Source: Atriophallophorus winterbourni
Lineage: Eukaryota; Platyhelminthes; Trematoda; Plagiorchiida; Microphallidae
Direction: 5' to 3'
Length of the DNA stretch: 64,000 nt
Assembly: GCA_013407085.1 (NCBI GenBank)
Contig: JACCGJ010003449.1
Location: forward strand, 1 to 64,000
Position numbers and translations under genes: made by a program. The notes below the pieces were generated by a model. It was not told the DNA's origin. It saw only the letters and a list, made by a program, of their open reading frames with translations, and ran no database searches. Below, piece after piece: positions 22,801 through 31,714 of this stretch; the first letter of the stretch is position 1, and each line of letters starts with the position of its first letter.

Positions 22801-25800
22801 GGCAGTGCCGCATAGTCAGAGACCGCAATTCATGAGTACTAAGATGAAGTATGAAAGCACGGGCATGATCCAGGCAAAGTGCGGCACAGTCATAGACTGC
22901 ACGTGAGCTAAAATAATGTCAGGTTGTCCAGGCATAGACCGTTATGAGAACGAAAATAGAAATTGTAGCGAGACTCCAGCCTTTTTAGCATGTAGCTCAC
23001 TAACGGCGGCTAATCAATTTAGCACACTGTTAGCCGCACAGCACAGAAGTATGTATGAAATCATAAGCCTGATCCAGGCAAAGTGCCGCCCACTCATAGA
23101 GCGCACGTGGGCTAAGAGAATGTCAGGTTACCCAGGCCTAAACAAATATGAGAACGGAAAATAGCGATGGCAGTGAGACTTGAGCGTATATTCGCATGGA
23201 GCTCACGATGGGTGGGAAATCAGTTTAACAGTGTTAGCTGCACAGTACCGAAGTGCTGCACGATTACACATCCGTGCATCAGCATTATGAAGTGAACGCC
23301 ATGCATTTTGGTGAATAAACGGGTTCAAGTAACTTCTAAATCCACCTTAAGTTTTAGATAAATGTTACGTTTCGGTAACACTAAACGACGGCAAATGGAT
23401 GCAGAGTTTGCAGTCTGTAGGAAAAACGAACTTCATGGGCAACAATAATTAACGGCAGCTTCGATTCATACTTAAAAAACGGTCGATTATCATTTGTTTG
23501 ACTAATTTTTAATCCAAACGGTCGCTATCAGTATTAATTTGCGTCGATTATGTTTATCCTCAGAGGCGAAAAGGACATATGTTCTGGTTCAAAACCGATG
23601 TCCCAATAGTAGGCATGGATGCCCAAATAGGCTTCAATAAAATCTAGAGGTAAAAATACCAGCTACAACAGACGCGCAGTAATAATTGGCTGCTTGGCGT
23701 ACATTACAAACGTTTTTTTATGAAAACGAGCGATAGTAAATTTAATCACATGCTCGCTTCAACAGAAAATATAACACTCCCCTCTATACTTAATTTTAAA
23801 ATGAAGAAAATTAAGTAAACATCTGCGAGACGGCCACCAACAACGATTTCTAGTTATGTTTTCAAAAATAGGTATACATTGTGATTGAATAGGTCTTAGT
23901 AATGTAAACGGATTACATGAGCTGCGGCCAGTAATTATGACCAGTACTTCATGAAACAGGGGCCACGTCTTCTTGTTTAAAGCCCGTGGGGCGATAATTC
24001 AGATTTCAGATAAAAAAGCTACATCGTAAAAATTTAAACGCGCATATGTGGTACCAGAGGTCGGGAGCTCAGGTTGTCGCTGTGTACAAATGGAAAATAC
24101 GAATAGGTTTGACCCCGCACAAGACTCTCTGGTACTAATTTAGTCAACAGTTATACTTAATAGTTCGTATAGATTGACAGAATACTTGAGAACTTAAAAC
24201 TTGTTACAAAATATACATTTGCATGCTTTTCCGTCACAAAACTTGTCAGTTTAACCATTCTTTCGAAGTCTTGCGAAAGCGATAGTGTAAAAGATTCAGC
24301 AGCTTATCAACATCGACAATATTGATGACGCAAAGTATTGCACAATCGTACCTCAAAACCAGTAGGGTGAAAAAGTAGATTAAACCGATGACTAGGAATT
24401 TAGTGTCCTCCTCACTGTTTGTAGATAATTATAAACTAGAAATCGAGTAATAACGATAACAATTTAAATGCAGCAAATAATCGCTGTTAATTTTGAACAT
24501 TGGTATAAGCGAGGAGTATTTAAGTCATGTTTGACTTAAAACGCTGCATAACCGTGCAATCATGTAGAGCTTATGTACTACACATGTAAAATCGTGTTAA
24601 ACTGACGTGCCACCTGCACTGTTGCACTTAGAATTATGGTGGAGCCTCTCGGCATTTTCTTTTACTTAAATCAATCTAGACTTCAGTGACCTGACACTAT
24701 CTAAACCTACGTGAAGCCCGTGGATTGCCAGGCTCATGGCTTGTGATTTTACTCATCATACATATAGCTCTCGGTAGCACGAGATTCTGTATATGGCTTC
24801 TACTTTGGCAAGATGTTAGACAGAAAGCATTTGAAAATATTCCATGTTTTGTGTTCGGGAAATAATTCACATGAACGCTACGGAATAATATACGTAGGCT
24901 CAAGGAATAAGTGAACTGCTGGTAAAAAATTGGTAAATCCCGTTACAGAAAACTTGTCAGTAAAAATAACTGTAGCAAAGCCGAAAATCTAAAATGCAAA
25001 GATAGTAAACTTTCAGATGAATAAGACTGAAACATGGCTTCTGATTAGTCGATTGGATTTCGGTTCAACTCCCAAAAAATAATTATTTAGATGATGTGAA
25101 AGCACAAGCCAGATCCAGGCAAAGTGCCGCACAGTCAATGACTGCACGTGGGCTAAGATACTGTCAGGTTGCCCAGGCATAGAGAGATATGAGGGGAGAA
25201 ATATAAATAGATAGTAAGAAACGCGATAAAATCTGTGTACGGGGTAGCTGTGAAATGTCGCTGGATTACTGCAATGAATTAATGAACGCACAAGCCTGAT
25301 CCAGGCAAAGTGCCGTACAGTCAGCGACTGCACGTGGGCTAAGATACTGTCAGGTTGCCCAAGCCTAGACAGATAGGAGAAAGAAAATAGAAATGGTAGT
25401 GAGACTCCAGCCTGTTTCAGCATGCAGCTCACCACCTCTGACCAATCAATTTAGCACGGTGTTTGTCGCACAGCACAAAGTACTGCACTATGTAGCAACG
25501 ATATGTGCCAAATCACAAGCCTGATCTAGTCAAAGTGCCGCACAGCCAGACTGCGCGTGAGTTAAGGTGCTGTCAGATTGCTTATGCCGAGATAGATATA
25601 ACAGAAAACGAGAAAATAGAATAGAGAATCCAGTTCGTTTTCGCATGCAACACATTATCTTTGGCAAATCAATTCAGCTTGGCGTTACTTGCGCAATACA
25701 TGAGTACTGCACAATTGCACATTATATAGCCATGAGAACTAAATCAATGAAAAAAGTGAATAATATAGTGAAAAGGATGCCAATTTTTATTGACAGCTCA

Positions 25801-28253
25801 TGACAAGGTAAGGTCAATTTACGTTTTTAATAATGCAAATGCAAAGCACATCAGATTCGCCGTGGCTAACTGCTAAAAAGCCATAAACAGCAAGCGTCAT
25901 TATCACCCTTGACAGCATTACATCGGTAACAAGTACCAAGTGCCATACATAGTAAATAATATTAAAAATATGGGAAAGGGTGGGACCTAAAAAATCACTG
26001 AACCTATAAAAGATTAGGCACAGACACATTGGGACGAGGCGCCTACACCTCGAATCAAACATGCATTCAAGCAAGTGTTGTGAACGAGTAGAGCGACATC
26101 AGCATGATAGCTTCCTTGCGGCTTTCGCTGTCACGCATTATAACAAGCATTCCTGGCCGCTTCACTTGATAACAGACAAGATAATCATACACTACAAGAT
26201 GTCTACATCAACACCGCCGGTGAACAAGAATTTTAGCCAAATCACTAAGATTAAGAAGCCATTGTGAATTTTGATATTTTGGACACCAACCTGCGAGACA
26301 TTTCAGAGGCTTCATCTGCTTGAGCCAAGACAGAGTCTGGCCACACTTACAACGACGCCTTTCCAAGTTAGAAGTGGGAAAATAAAACCGATTTAGGAAA
26401 ACAATGATTTCTCATTCGCATTACGTAACCTAACCAGAGGCCTGTGTACGTCAACTTTATTTTCGATGTCTAAGTATTACAGGAATCGAAGAGAAAAACT
26501 ACGTGGTCAGCATAATCTACATCAAAGTTTTGGTCGCAGGCAATCTGGATGCCCGGTGTCGGTATGCCTGCATTACATTATAGCGTTAATTACAAACTTG
26601 AACAAAAAGGGAGAAATTGGACAGACTTGTCGGACGCCACTTACCGTAGGAAAGTTGACGGGCAGGCTATAAAACACTTTAACGCGACCAGAACAATAGG
26701 AATAAAGCGTACTTTTTTAGGGAAAAAGAAAAAAAACAGAACAGCAGTAATACTACATTGGGTTTTTGAGTGCATCACTCTATCGGTAACACTCAAGTTA
26801 ACACGGCGTTACCCTAGCAGTACAAAATTACACCACAATCGGAGATTCTTGCAATGCAACGGGGTCTTATCCATCTTCTCAATAAGGTTATATGTCGAGG
26901 CATAAAACACATGGGTGTACAAGCAATCCACTGAACAATAGTCTGGCTCTTGGCACTTTGTCTGACTCCAGACTTGTGCTTCATGATGATGATGATGATA
27001 TGAAATAACAGGCCTGGGGTGATATAACATGCCAGAGTCAGACCGCATCTTGGCACTGATGCTGCAAGATTGCTCGTCTGGATAGTTATAAAAATGGCAA
27101 CCTTTGACATGTAGCCGCAAGCAGCTCATTATCAACGACAATTAACTTCGCACAATTAGGCGGTACAGTACATAAATATACAACAATTGCTGGAAAAGTA
27201 GAGTATCATACCTGCTGGTATCGAAATATTGACGCGTTGACGACCAATGACCTGACCTTTGCCATCACATTCAACACACGGGTGCCGCACGAATGATCCA
27301 GTGCCTCTGCATCGACGACACACAGATCGGAGGAGGAAAGGACCGGTATTGACATTTTCCGTACCAGTTCCATGGCAATTGGGACAAGTTGAAGATCCGG
27401 TACCTGGTTCGGCCCGAGAACCGCCACAACGATGGCAGGTAGTTGGCATATTCACATTCAGTTCTTTATTGGTACCGCGAGCCGCCTAGATTGACAAAAC
27501 CCAGAAAATCCAAGAATGACAGAAATGAAAGTTTGATTAAACGTAAATTGAACAGATACGTTAAATTTTACACATTGGTGGATTAACAATCAAAGACAGA
27601 GTGAAATTCTACTCAGTACCTGTTCAAAAGTCAAATCAACAATTATCTCTTTCGTAGGATTAAATCCAAAAATAGACTCAGCGAATCCTCGGTCACCGGA
27701 GGACCACTCCTTGAAAGCAAATTCACTGTCCCGAAAAATGCGGCGAAATAGTTCTTCGGGATCAAATTGTGAGTGATATTCGAATCCGGAAAATTGTTGT
27801 CCACCAAAACCGCTGGAGCCAGCAGACGAAGAAGCAGCACCGTAAGAATTATATTGTTTTCTTTTAGACTCGTCACCTAAAATCTGAGAAATAGAACGCA
27901 CAAAGTTTACTTACCTCATATGCTTCGCTGACCTCTTGAAATTTACGAGCTGCGTCTTTATCATCCTTATTAACATCTGGATGATACTTTTTAGCGAGCT
28001 TTTGGAAATTTTAAAGTGTCCATTGAAGCGTACCTGATAATAGGCTTTTTTGATTTCGGCTTGTGATGCAGATTTATCAACCCCCAGAATTTTATAGTAA
28101 TCTTTTTTCTGGGAATAGCTTGAATGCAAGAAACGAGATAGTACTGGTCGAAATTGTACTGCACATGAATATTAATCAATAGATCGTTTTACTTGAGCGA
28201 GATAAGCCGAACAAATATTGCCGCAGAGCCATGCGGAAATTCGGCGGAAGCAT
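16659..28253 (-). CDS. DNAJA3: DnaJ homolog subfamily A member 3, mitochondrial (Tid1)
   Basis: Nine exons: 28253-28193, 28158-28034, 27998-27915, 27883-27620, 27485-27212, 22651-22443, 20585-20470, 19288-19191, 16855-16659. All have GT-AG introns and agreeing phases and total 1428 nt (475 residues; human is 480). Residues 1-45 form an Arg-rich, acid-poor mitochondrial presequence. The J domain (about 49-100) has DYYKILGV and HPD at 68-70, the Hsp70-stimulating tripeptide. A Ser/Gly/Phe-rich linker follows. The zinc-binding region has four C-x2-C pairs: 195/198, 212/215, 234/237 and 248/251; the first lacks its last Gly. Then come the substrate-binding domains ([32 protein letters not shown]). 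The protein works with mitochondrial Hsp70 in folding and mtDNA maintenance. The start ATG is the first of two in-frame; exon 1 has no upstream in-frame alternative that improves the presequence. Confidence 0.93.
17263..17370 (+). repeat. Repeat B copy with (ATC)n start
   Basis: Begins with ATC/ATG units, then 'gaagtacaagtttgaagcaa' and 'gacaaagtgccaagcaa'. Same unit as 46459, 49838 and 59843. Probably the reverse of a 3' tail-bearing short retroelement. Lies in DNAJA3 intron 8. Confidence 0.65.
17510..18960 (-). mobile_element. RTE-like LINE fragment (RT domain) in DNAJA3 intron
   Basis: Minus-strand frames in order: 18902-18636 ([14 protein letters not shown] ... [20 protein letters not shown]), 18545-17931 ([61 protein letters not shown]) and a C-terminal piece near 17900-17700 ([20 protein letters not shown] in shifted frame). 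These are the RT motifs, with YADD intact, of the RTE-type 'endonuclease-reverse transcriptase' common in trematodes. The endonuclease is missing (5' truncated) and there is a stop after QIRED. Same strand as the host gene. A related 3' piece lies at 60130-60690. Confidence 0.88.
19191..19288 (-). CDS. DNAJA3: DNAJA3 exon 8
   Basis: Starts after atttatacag; encodes [20 protein letters not shown] and GTVEGVT, matching the family's LTxxQxxLxLxYAEDExDVxGTVxGVT block. Leaves one base (G) before donor gttcgt. Confidence 0.92.
19979..20096 (+). repeat. SINE-like repeat A, partial copy
   Basis: Carries the family core 'aaagtgccgcacagtcatag' then 'ctgcacgtgggcaaagatac'. Family consensus is about 230 bp; one end carries CATA/TATG tetranucleotides. 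Confidence 0.8.
20157..20242 (+). repeat. Dispersed repeat E, copy 1
   Basis: Matches 26106-26195 ('cttccttgcggctttgacgg' versus the same with two changes). About 85 bp; both copies lie in DNAJA3 introns. Confidence 0.65.
20470..20585 (-). CDS. DNAJA3: DNAJA3 exon 7
   Basis: Phase-0 start after tttgtag; encodes [18 protein letters not shown] then [15 protein letters not shown] and leaves two bases (AA) before donor gtgagg. Corresponds to the conserved IPPGTQ...YGDHYIHIKI segment of the family. Confidence 0.92.
20601..20643. repeat. (AAT)n-rich simple repeat
   Basis: Imperfect AAT/AATGATG repeats beside DNAJA3 exon 7. Confidence 0.6.
21294..21536 (-). repeat. SINE-like repeat A, full-length copy
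   Basis: Runs from 'cacggatgtgcaatcgtgca' through 'ggctggagtctcactaccat' and 'cctgacagtatcttagccca' to a CATA-repeat tail. If the tail marks the 3' end, the transcribed sense is the plus strand here. About 240 bp. It is joined tail-to-tail with a second partial copy. Confidence 0.8.
21509..21564. repeat. Perfect 56-bp palindrome at two repeat A tails
   Basis: Each half contains CTTGTGATTTCATAC then CATA units; the two 28-bp arms are exact reverse complements with no spacer. It is formed by two repeat A copies meeting tail-to-tail. Confidence 0.95.
21537..21628 (+). repeat. SINE-like repeat A, partial inverted copy
   Basis: TATG units, then 'tgaaatcacaagtcaggatc' and 'cacagtcagagaccgcacgg'. 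Truncated after about 90 bp. Confidence 0.75.
22443..22651 (-). CDS. DNAJA3: DNAJA3 exon 6
   Basis: Begins with [14 protein letters not shown] after acceptor ctactacag and ends YETMLVS before donor gtaagt. It encodes most of the first substrate-binding beta domain; [12 protein letters not shown] is diagnostic of DNAJA3. The intron upstream is about 4.56 kb and full of SINE-like repeats. Confidence 0.93.
22767..23278 (+). repeat. Three repeat A copies in tandem
   Basis: A short copy (22780-22832) preceded by ATG trinucleotides, then copies at 22847-23046 and 23049-23278, all in the same orientation and each starting with 'gaaa(t/g)ca(c/t)aagcctgatcc'-type sequence. They diverge from each other at roughly 10-20% of positions by eye, so they are either serial insertions or an old tandem duplication. 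Confidence 0.8.
24672..24755 (-). repeat. Degenerate repeat A fragment
   Basis: Retains 'cctgacactatctaaaccta' and 'ttgccaggctcatggcttgt' in the minus orientation of the family; many substitutions. Confidence 0.5.
25088..25727 (+). repeat. Three further repeat A copies, same orientation
   Basis: Copies at 25093-25205 (truncated), 25288-25500 (near full length, with 'ctccagcctgtttcagcatg') and 25515-25727 (divergent). Separated by short unique stretches. All lie in DNAJA3 intron 5. Confidence 0.8.
26106..26195 (+). repeat. Dispersed repeat E, copy 2
   Basis: Partner of 20157-20242. Confidence 0.65.
26937..27177. repeat. Repeat B and repeat A-like copies meeting at (ATG)n
   Basis: A minus-oriented repeat B (26937-26985, 'gtctgactccagacttgtgc'), five ATG units (26985-27000), then a plus-oriented degenerate A-type copy to about 27177. 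Same tail-to-tail layout as at 21509-21564, but with a trinucleotide tail. Confidence 0.65.
27212..28253 (-). CDS. DNAJA3: DNAJA3 exons 1-5 (5' cluster with micro-introns)
   Basis: Exon 1 (28253-28193) [20 protein letters not shown]; intron 34 bp (28192-28159). Exon 2 (28158-28034) ends KKAYYQ; intron 35 bp (28033-27999). Exon 3 (27998-27915) [15 protein letters not shown]; intron 31 bp (27914-27884). Exon 4 (27883-27620) covers the end of the J domain and the linker; intron 134 bp (27619-27486). Exon 5 (27485-27212) holds the zinc fingers. Removing the micro-introns is required: read through, each one breaks the J domain frame. Confidence 0.93.
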
Positions 28254-28264
28254 TAAAACTTGCG

Positions 28265-28530
28265 CCAAACCTTCAGTTCAGTTCAAGTTCAAGTTCAAGT
28301 TGCACAGGGCTGAAGGTGGCTAAAAGCCAATCACGCGCCCAGATTTCCTTCGACGGTATGCGGTTGAGCACCCGGCACTTCGATATCGAGTATACAGTTC
28401 GTACTTTTCACACGTTCAGTTCAGTTCAGTTCAGTTTGCACAGGACAGTATGTGGCTGACAAGCCAATCGAGCGTCCAGAATTTCTTTCGATGGAAAGCT
28501 GCGGAGAAGCGCCCACCACTGCCAAAGAGT
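28265..28530 (+). repeat. DNAJA3: Repeat C, two copies at the DNAJA3 5' end
   Basis: Copy 1 (about 28269-28415) starts with (TTCAAG)n/(TTCAG)n, then 'ttgcacagggctgaaggtgg' and 'agcacccggcacttcgatat'. Copy 2 (28420-28530) starts with (TCAGT)n and continues 'caagccaatcgagcgtccag'. Inverted partners are at 45085-45215 and 40900-41035. These lie 12-280 bp upstream of the DNAJA3 start codon, so they form its 5' UTR or promoter region. Confidence 0.75.
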
Positions 28531-28536
28531 CAATCC

Positions 28537-28790
28537 TTTTTCTCCGTGTGGAACCTCTGATGGTCGTAGGACTAGGAGAATGTAGTTGGAGGAGCACCGC
28601 GCTATAATCGATGCACTGCAAAAAGGGAATTTTCTTTCTCCTCTGTTTGCAATCTCTGATGATCGCGGTGCCAGGCGCTGTAGTAGTAGGATAGTAGTAG
28701 GACAGCAACGCGCAATAATCAATGCTGGAAAAAAGAAAAGGCAGTTTCTCCTCAGCTGATGGAGAATCAAGAATAAGAAGATGCTCTAAA
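28537..28790. repeat. Degenerate tandem repeat, unit about 110 bp
   Basis: The pattern 'tttctcc(t/g)(c/t)tgt' - 'ctctgatg(g/a)tcg' - 'gcgc(t/a)ataatc(g/a)atgc' recurs at about 28540-28613 and 28630-28720, with a third partial unit to 28790. Confidence 0.55.
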
Positions 28791-29359
28791 ATTGCTACAG
28801 TGAATAGCGAGCAAAATGGAGGACAACCTAAGCATGGTAATCATGGGATGTATTCAGAGAATAACTTACCCCAGTCACGGAGCAGAGAAGCAACCATCAC
28901 TACCATAACGTTGTTTTCTTATTGTCCGTTCAGTTCGGTTAGCACAGGAATATAATTGGTTCATTGTTCTCTGGTATCCTCGTCGTGTACGATGATAAGT
29001 CAGGTGTTTTCCAAGCCGTCCTTCGGTCCGGGTACAATCCTTCGGTCCCAGTATATAGATAATCGCCTATTGTTGCCAAAAGTATTTTTCTTATATAGGT
29101 TTGAAATCTTCGAGAATCGCAGCGTGGATAGTTTATCGGGTTTATTTAAGGATGCCCATCTCCTTATATGCGATGCTTGAAAAAATTGAAGAGGTTTCTC
29201 GTCACCAGCACATAAAAGGTTAACAAGATAAGAATGGTATAAAAATGCAAAACGTTAACTACTATCATACAATGTTAATAATTTTTGCTATCATTCATTT
29301 TTTGCGCAAAATTGGAGAATGGGACTATAAATGATATATCTCTTATTGAATAATAATCG

Positions 29360-29389
29360 AGGTGAGTCTTCAGGAAAAATTACAGCAGT
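29360..29389 (+). repeat. 30-bp flanking duplication, left
   Basis: Matches 31196-31225 with one change (G/T at position 5). Contains 'agtcttcaggaaaaattaca'. Confidence 0.85.
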
Positions 29390-29776
29390 TGTTGCTTCTT
29401 TCTGTTACGTCAATGTCGCCTTCCACACTGTTTTTCTGACCTGTCATTATCCTATTGCTTTACGGACCCTTTTGCTTATTTTGACCTTGATTTACTGCGC
29501 ACAATTTGTCGTAATCTCGATTGCGTGGAACGGTCGGACATTTGAACTTGATTTGATTTTGACTCGTGTACGTAACTTGGTACGTACACGATATTGTTTT
29601 GACATTGACCCGGATTTACCCGGTTGACCCCAATATTTGAGGTATGTTTTTACTATATTTTGATTTCCTCAATACAGTACCGCATTTATAGACAAATCCG
29701 CTTTGGGTTCTGATATACCTCTGGGATTTTGCGCGTCACTCAACTTGGGACGTTTCATTGATTGTCAAATACAATC
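29390..29776 (+). repeat. 5' LTR of a compact LTR element
   Basis: Starts TGTTGC and ends CAATCA, i.e. TG...CA. Matches 30820-31195 with a few substitutions and small indels. Contains a perfect 10-bp stem, 6-nt loop hairpin (29565-29590). Confidence 0.85.
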
Positions 29777-29944
29777 AAAAGTACTCAAATAATACTACAT
29801 AGTGCTCAATTAATTCGGAGTGTTCATCCGTCTTCGTAAATTTCGATTCGACATTTTGAATGCATTCGTCAAGAAATCGTATAGTAGCTGAAATGTTCAA
29901 CAAAGGTTTCACCAAGTCGCTGGAGAACGAAGACAATTTCGCTA

Positions 29945-30346
29945 ATGATTCTCCCCAGTCCATTTTCTCAATCTTTGCAAACATACGGACACCGTTTCGC
30001 TGAACCAGCAGAAGCAAGACTCGACGAAATGGAAAGAAAACGAAAAGCAAGAGAACGAAGAAAATTAGAGCAGGATATTGCTATCGATAAAATTGAAATT
30101 GAGATAAAGGAGAGAAAAATTAGAAAATTTTATTTAGAAAGAATGCTGAGTCTTCTTAACGATGACGAAAATTATTTCGAAAATATTGTTGCCACCGAGG
30201 TTCGAACCCGCGACCTCACTCGCCCGAGCGAAGCAAATAACCGCTGCACCATGACCACATTGACCTGTCGTCCAATCCCAAATATCCAAAGGTTCGAGTG
30301 CAATAGCTCTGGTGAACCAGAAATTCGGTTGATATGTTTGATTTAA
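29945..30346 (+). CDS. Gag-like coiled-coil frame of the LTR element
   Basis: 133 codons. Residues about 25-75 are a strongly charged helix (Arg/Lys/Glu heptads; EMERKRKARERRKLEQDI). The last third reads through the tRNA-like insertion at 30187-30262, so its natural end is probably lost. Assignment to gag rests on position after the 5' LTR and on coiled-coil content only. Confidence 0.4.
   Translation: MILPSPFSQSLQTYGHRFAEPAEARLDEMERKRKARERRKLEQDIAIDKIEIEIKERKIRKFYLERMLSLLNDDENYFENIVATEVRTRDLTRPSEANNRCTMTTLTCRPIPNIQRFECNSSGEPEIRLICLI
30187..30262 (-). tRNA. tRNA-like sequence inside the LTR element
   Basis: On the minus strand a perfect B-box GGTTCGAACCTC (30209-30198) follows an A-box-like TGGTGCAGCGGTTA and a possible anticodon arm CTTCGCTCGGGCGAG. 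The acceptor stem pairs poorly. Probably a tRNA-derived SINE head or pseudogene; it interrupts the coiled-coil frame. Confidence 0.5.
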
Positions 30347-30819
30347 AAGCACCCGTTGCATATGTTGATGATTTTGTCACGATTCAGCCTTTCTCGCAAA
30401 GTTGTGGACTTCCTGCTTGTTTTATTTCGCCTTGTTATAATCGTGATAATTTGACCACTGCTTTTACTGAGACTGATATGGCGACGCGATCAGGTCTGTT
30501 GAAGACACATCTGGATATTCCCACGAAACTGGTATTTGATTCCGGATTTGACGGGGGACCTGGCCGAGCTGCTGATATGTTCATTTCACGTGATTGGTGG
30601 AACAGTCCGGAAGGTTGCGGTGGTGATACATCGAACTATGAAGTGTCACCAGTCGACGTGATCCGTATTTTTGCTGATTCGAATTCCCGTGTGTGTGCAT
30701 CGGAGCAAAATCTTGTTAATGACAAAATGCCTTCGATTGACATGTTTGCAGATCTGATGAAGGATGAAAGGAACAGAAAGTCCGCGTGGAACGAAGGCCA
30801 TGCTGGCTTTGGGGGGCGG
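30334..30819 (+). CDS. Unrecognised acidic frame of the LTR element
   Basis: Open from 30334 to the polypurine tract and on into the LTR. The part before the LTR is about 160 residues, rich in Asp, Ser and Gly (FDSGFDGGPGRAADMF, EGCGGDTSNYEVSP). Aromatic and Cys residues are scattered without a clear motif. It may be the relic of the 3' end of pol or a third element ORF. Confidence 0.35.
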
Positions 30820-31195
30820 TGTTGCTTCTTTCTGTTCCGTCAATGTCGCCTTCCACACTGTTTTTCTGACCTGTCATTATCCTATTGCTTTACGGACCCT
30901 TTTGCTTATTTTGACCTTGATTTACTGCGCACAATTTGTCGTAATCTCGATTGCGTGAGACGGTCGGCCATTTGAACTTGATTTGATTTGACTCGTGTAC
31001 GTAACTTGGTACGTACACGATATTGTTTTGACATTTACCCGGTTGACCCCAATATTCGAGGTATGTTTTACTACATTTTGATTGCCTCAATACAGTACCG
31101 CATTTATAGACAAATCCGCTGTGGGTTCTGATATACCTCTGGGATTATGCGCGTCACTCAACTTGGGACGTTTCATTGATTGTCAAATGCAATCA
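30820..31195 (+). repeat. 3' LTR
   Basis: Partner of 29390-29776. The same hairpin is at 30994-31019. A shared stretch 'ctttgggttctgatatacct' (one change) near its end confirms colinearity. Confidence 0.85.
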
Positions 31196-31225
31196 AGGTT
31201 AGTCTTCAGGAAAAATTACAGCAGT
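31196..31225 (+). repeat. 30-bp flanking duplication, right
   Basis: Follows the 3' LTR directly; see 29360-29389. Confidence 0.85.
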
Positions 31226-31714
31226 TGTGTTTCAGAATGTTTTGGAACGTTGAGACAAAACTGCAATTCGATGGAAAAGTTTTTTATAAATTTATCACGT
31301 GAAGGCTGAAATATTGTTCGCTTCGTTTTTCGGTTCACCTCATTTTTGGGTACGTCCAGAATTTCTATAAACGTATCGTTCCTTAGATTTGTTAACCATA
31401 GCCAAATTTGTTCAATTTTGTCCATCAACGTTCACGGTGTATGCTGCATTCGGCAATACATGGTGGAATACCTGAGCGTCATTATGCTGCACGGGATCTT
31501 ATATCCGATACCGAATAAGTAAGAAAGAATTTATGATGCGAAGTCCATGTGGGAAATATAGATAATTCGTGCATATTGTTAAAACATCAATTGATAAAAT
31601 ATATTTTTCTGTTTCTTTATAATATTTTCGTGTGTGGTTTCTAGAAGTGTACAAAAATTTAATTTAAATTCCAAAAACCTTTTTGTGCGGAAGTCGGATA
31701 TATTTCGACAAAGC

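Larger units (their letters stand above)
29390..31195 (+). mobile_element. Compact LTR retrotransposon, possibly BEL/Pao-type, non-autonomous
   Basis: Two LTRs (387 and 376 bp) bound about 1043 bp. A purine-rich run (ctttggggggcgg, 30807-30819) directly precedes the right LTR, giving plus orientation. The inside encodes a charged coiled-coil segment (30030-30180; RKARERRKLEQDIAIDKIEI), reminiscent of gag of BEL/Pao elements, and an acidic 150-residue frame (30334-30819) I do not recognise. No RT, integrase or protease is visible, so the copy must depend on others or is deleted. The high LTR similarity suggests a fairly recent insertion. Confidence 0.75.

Noticed and set aside
27156..27455. 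99-codon frame ending within intron sequence, taken as a zinc-finger gene on its own
   Set aside because: It is exon 5 of DNAJA3 read through the donor at 27211 into the intron.
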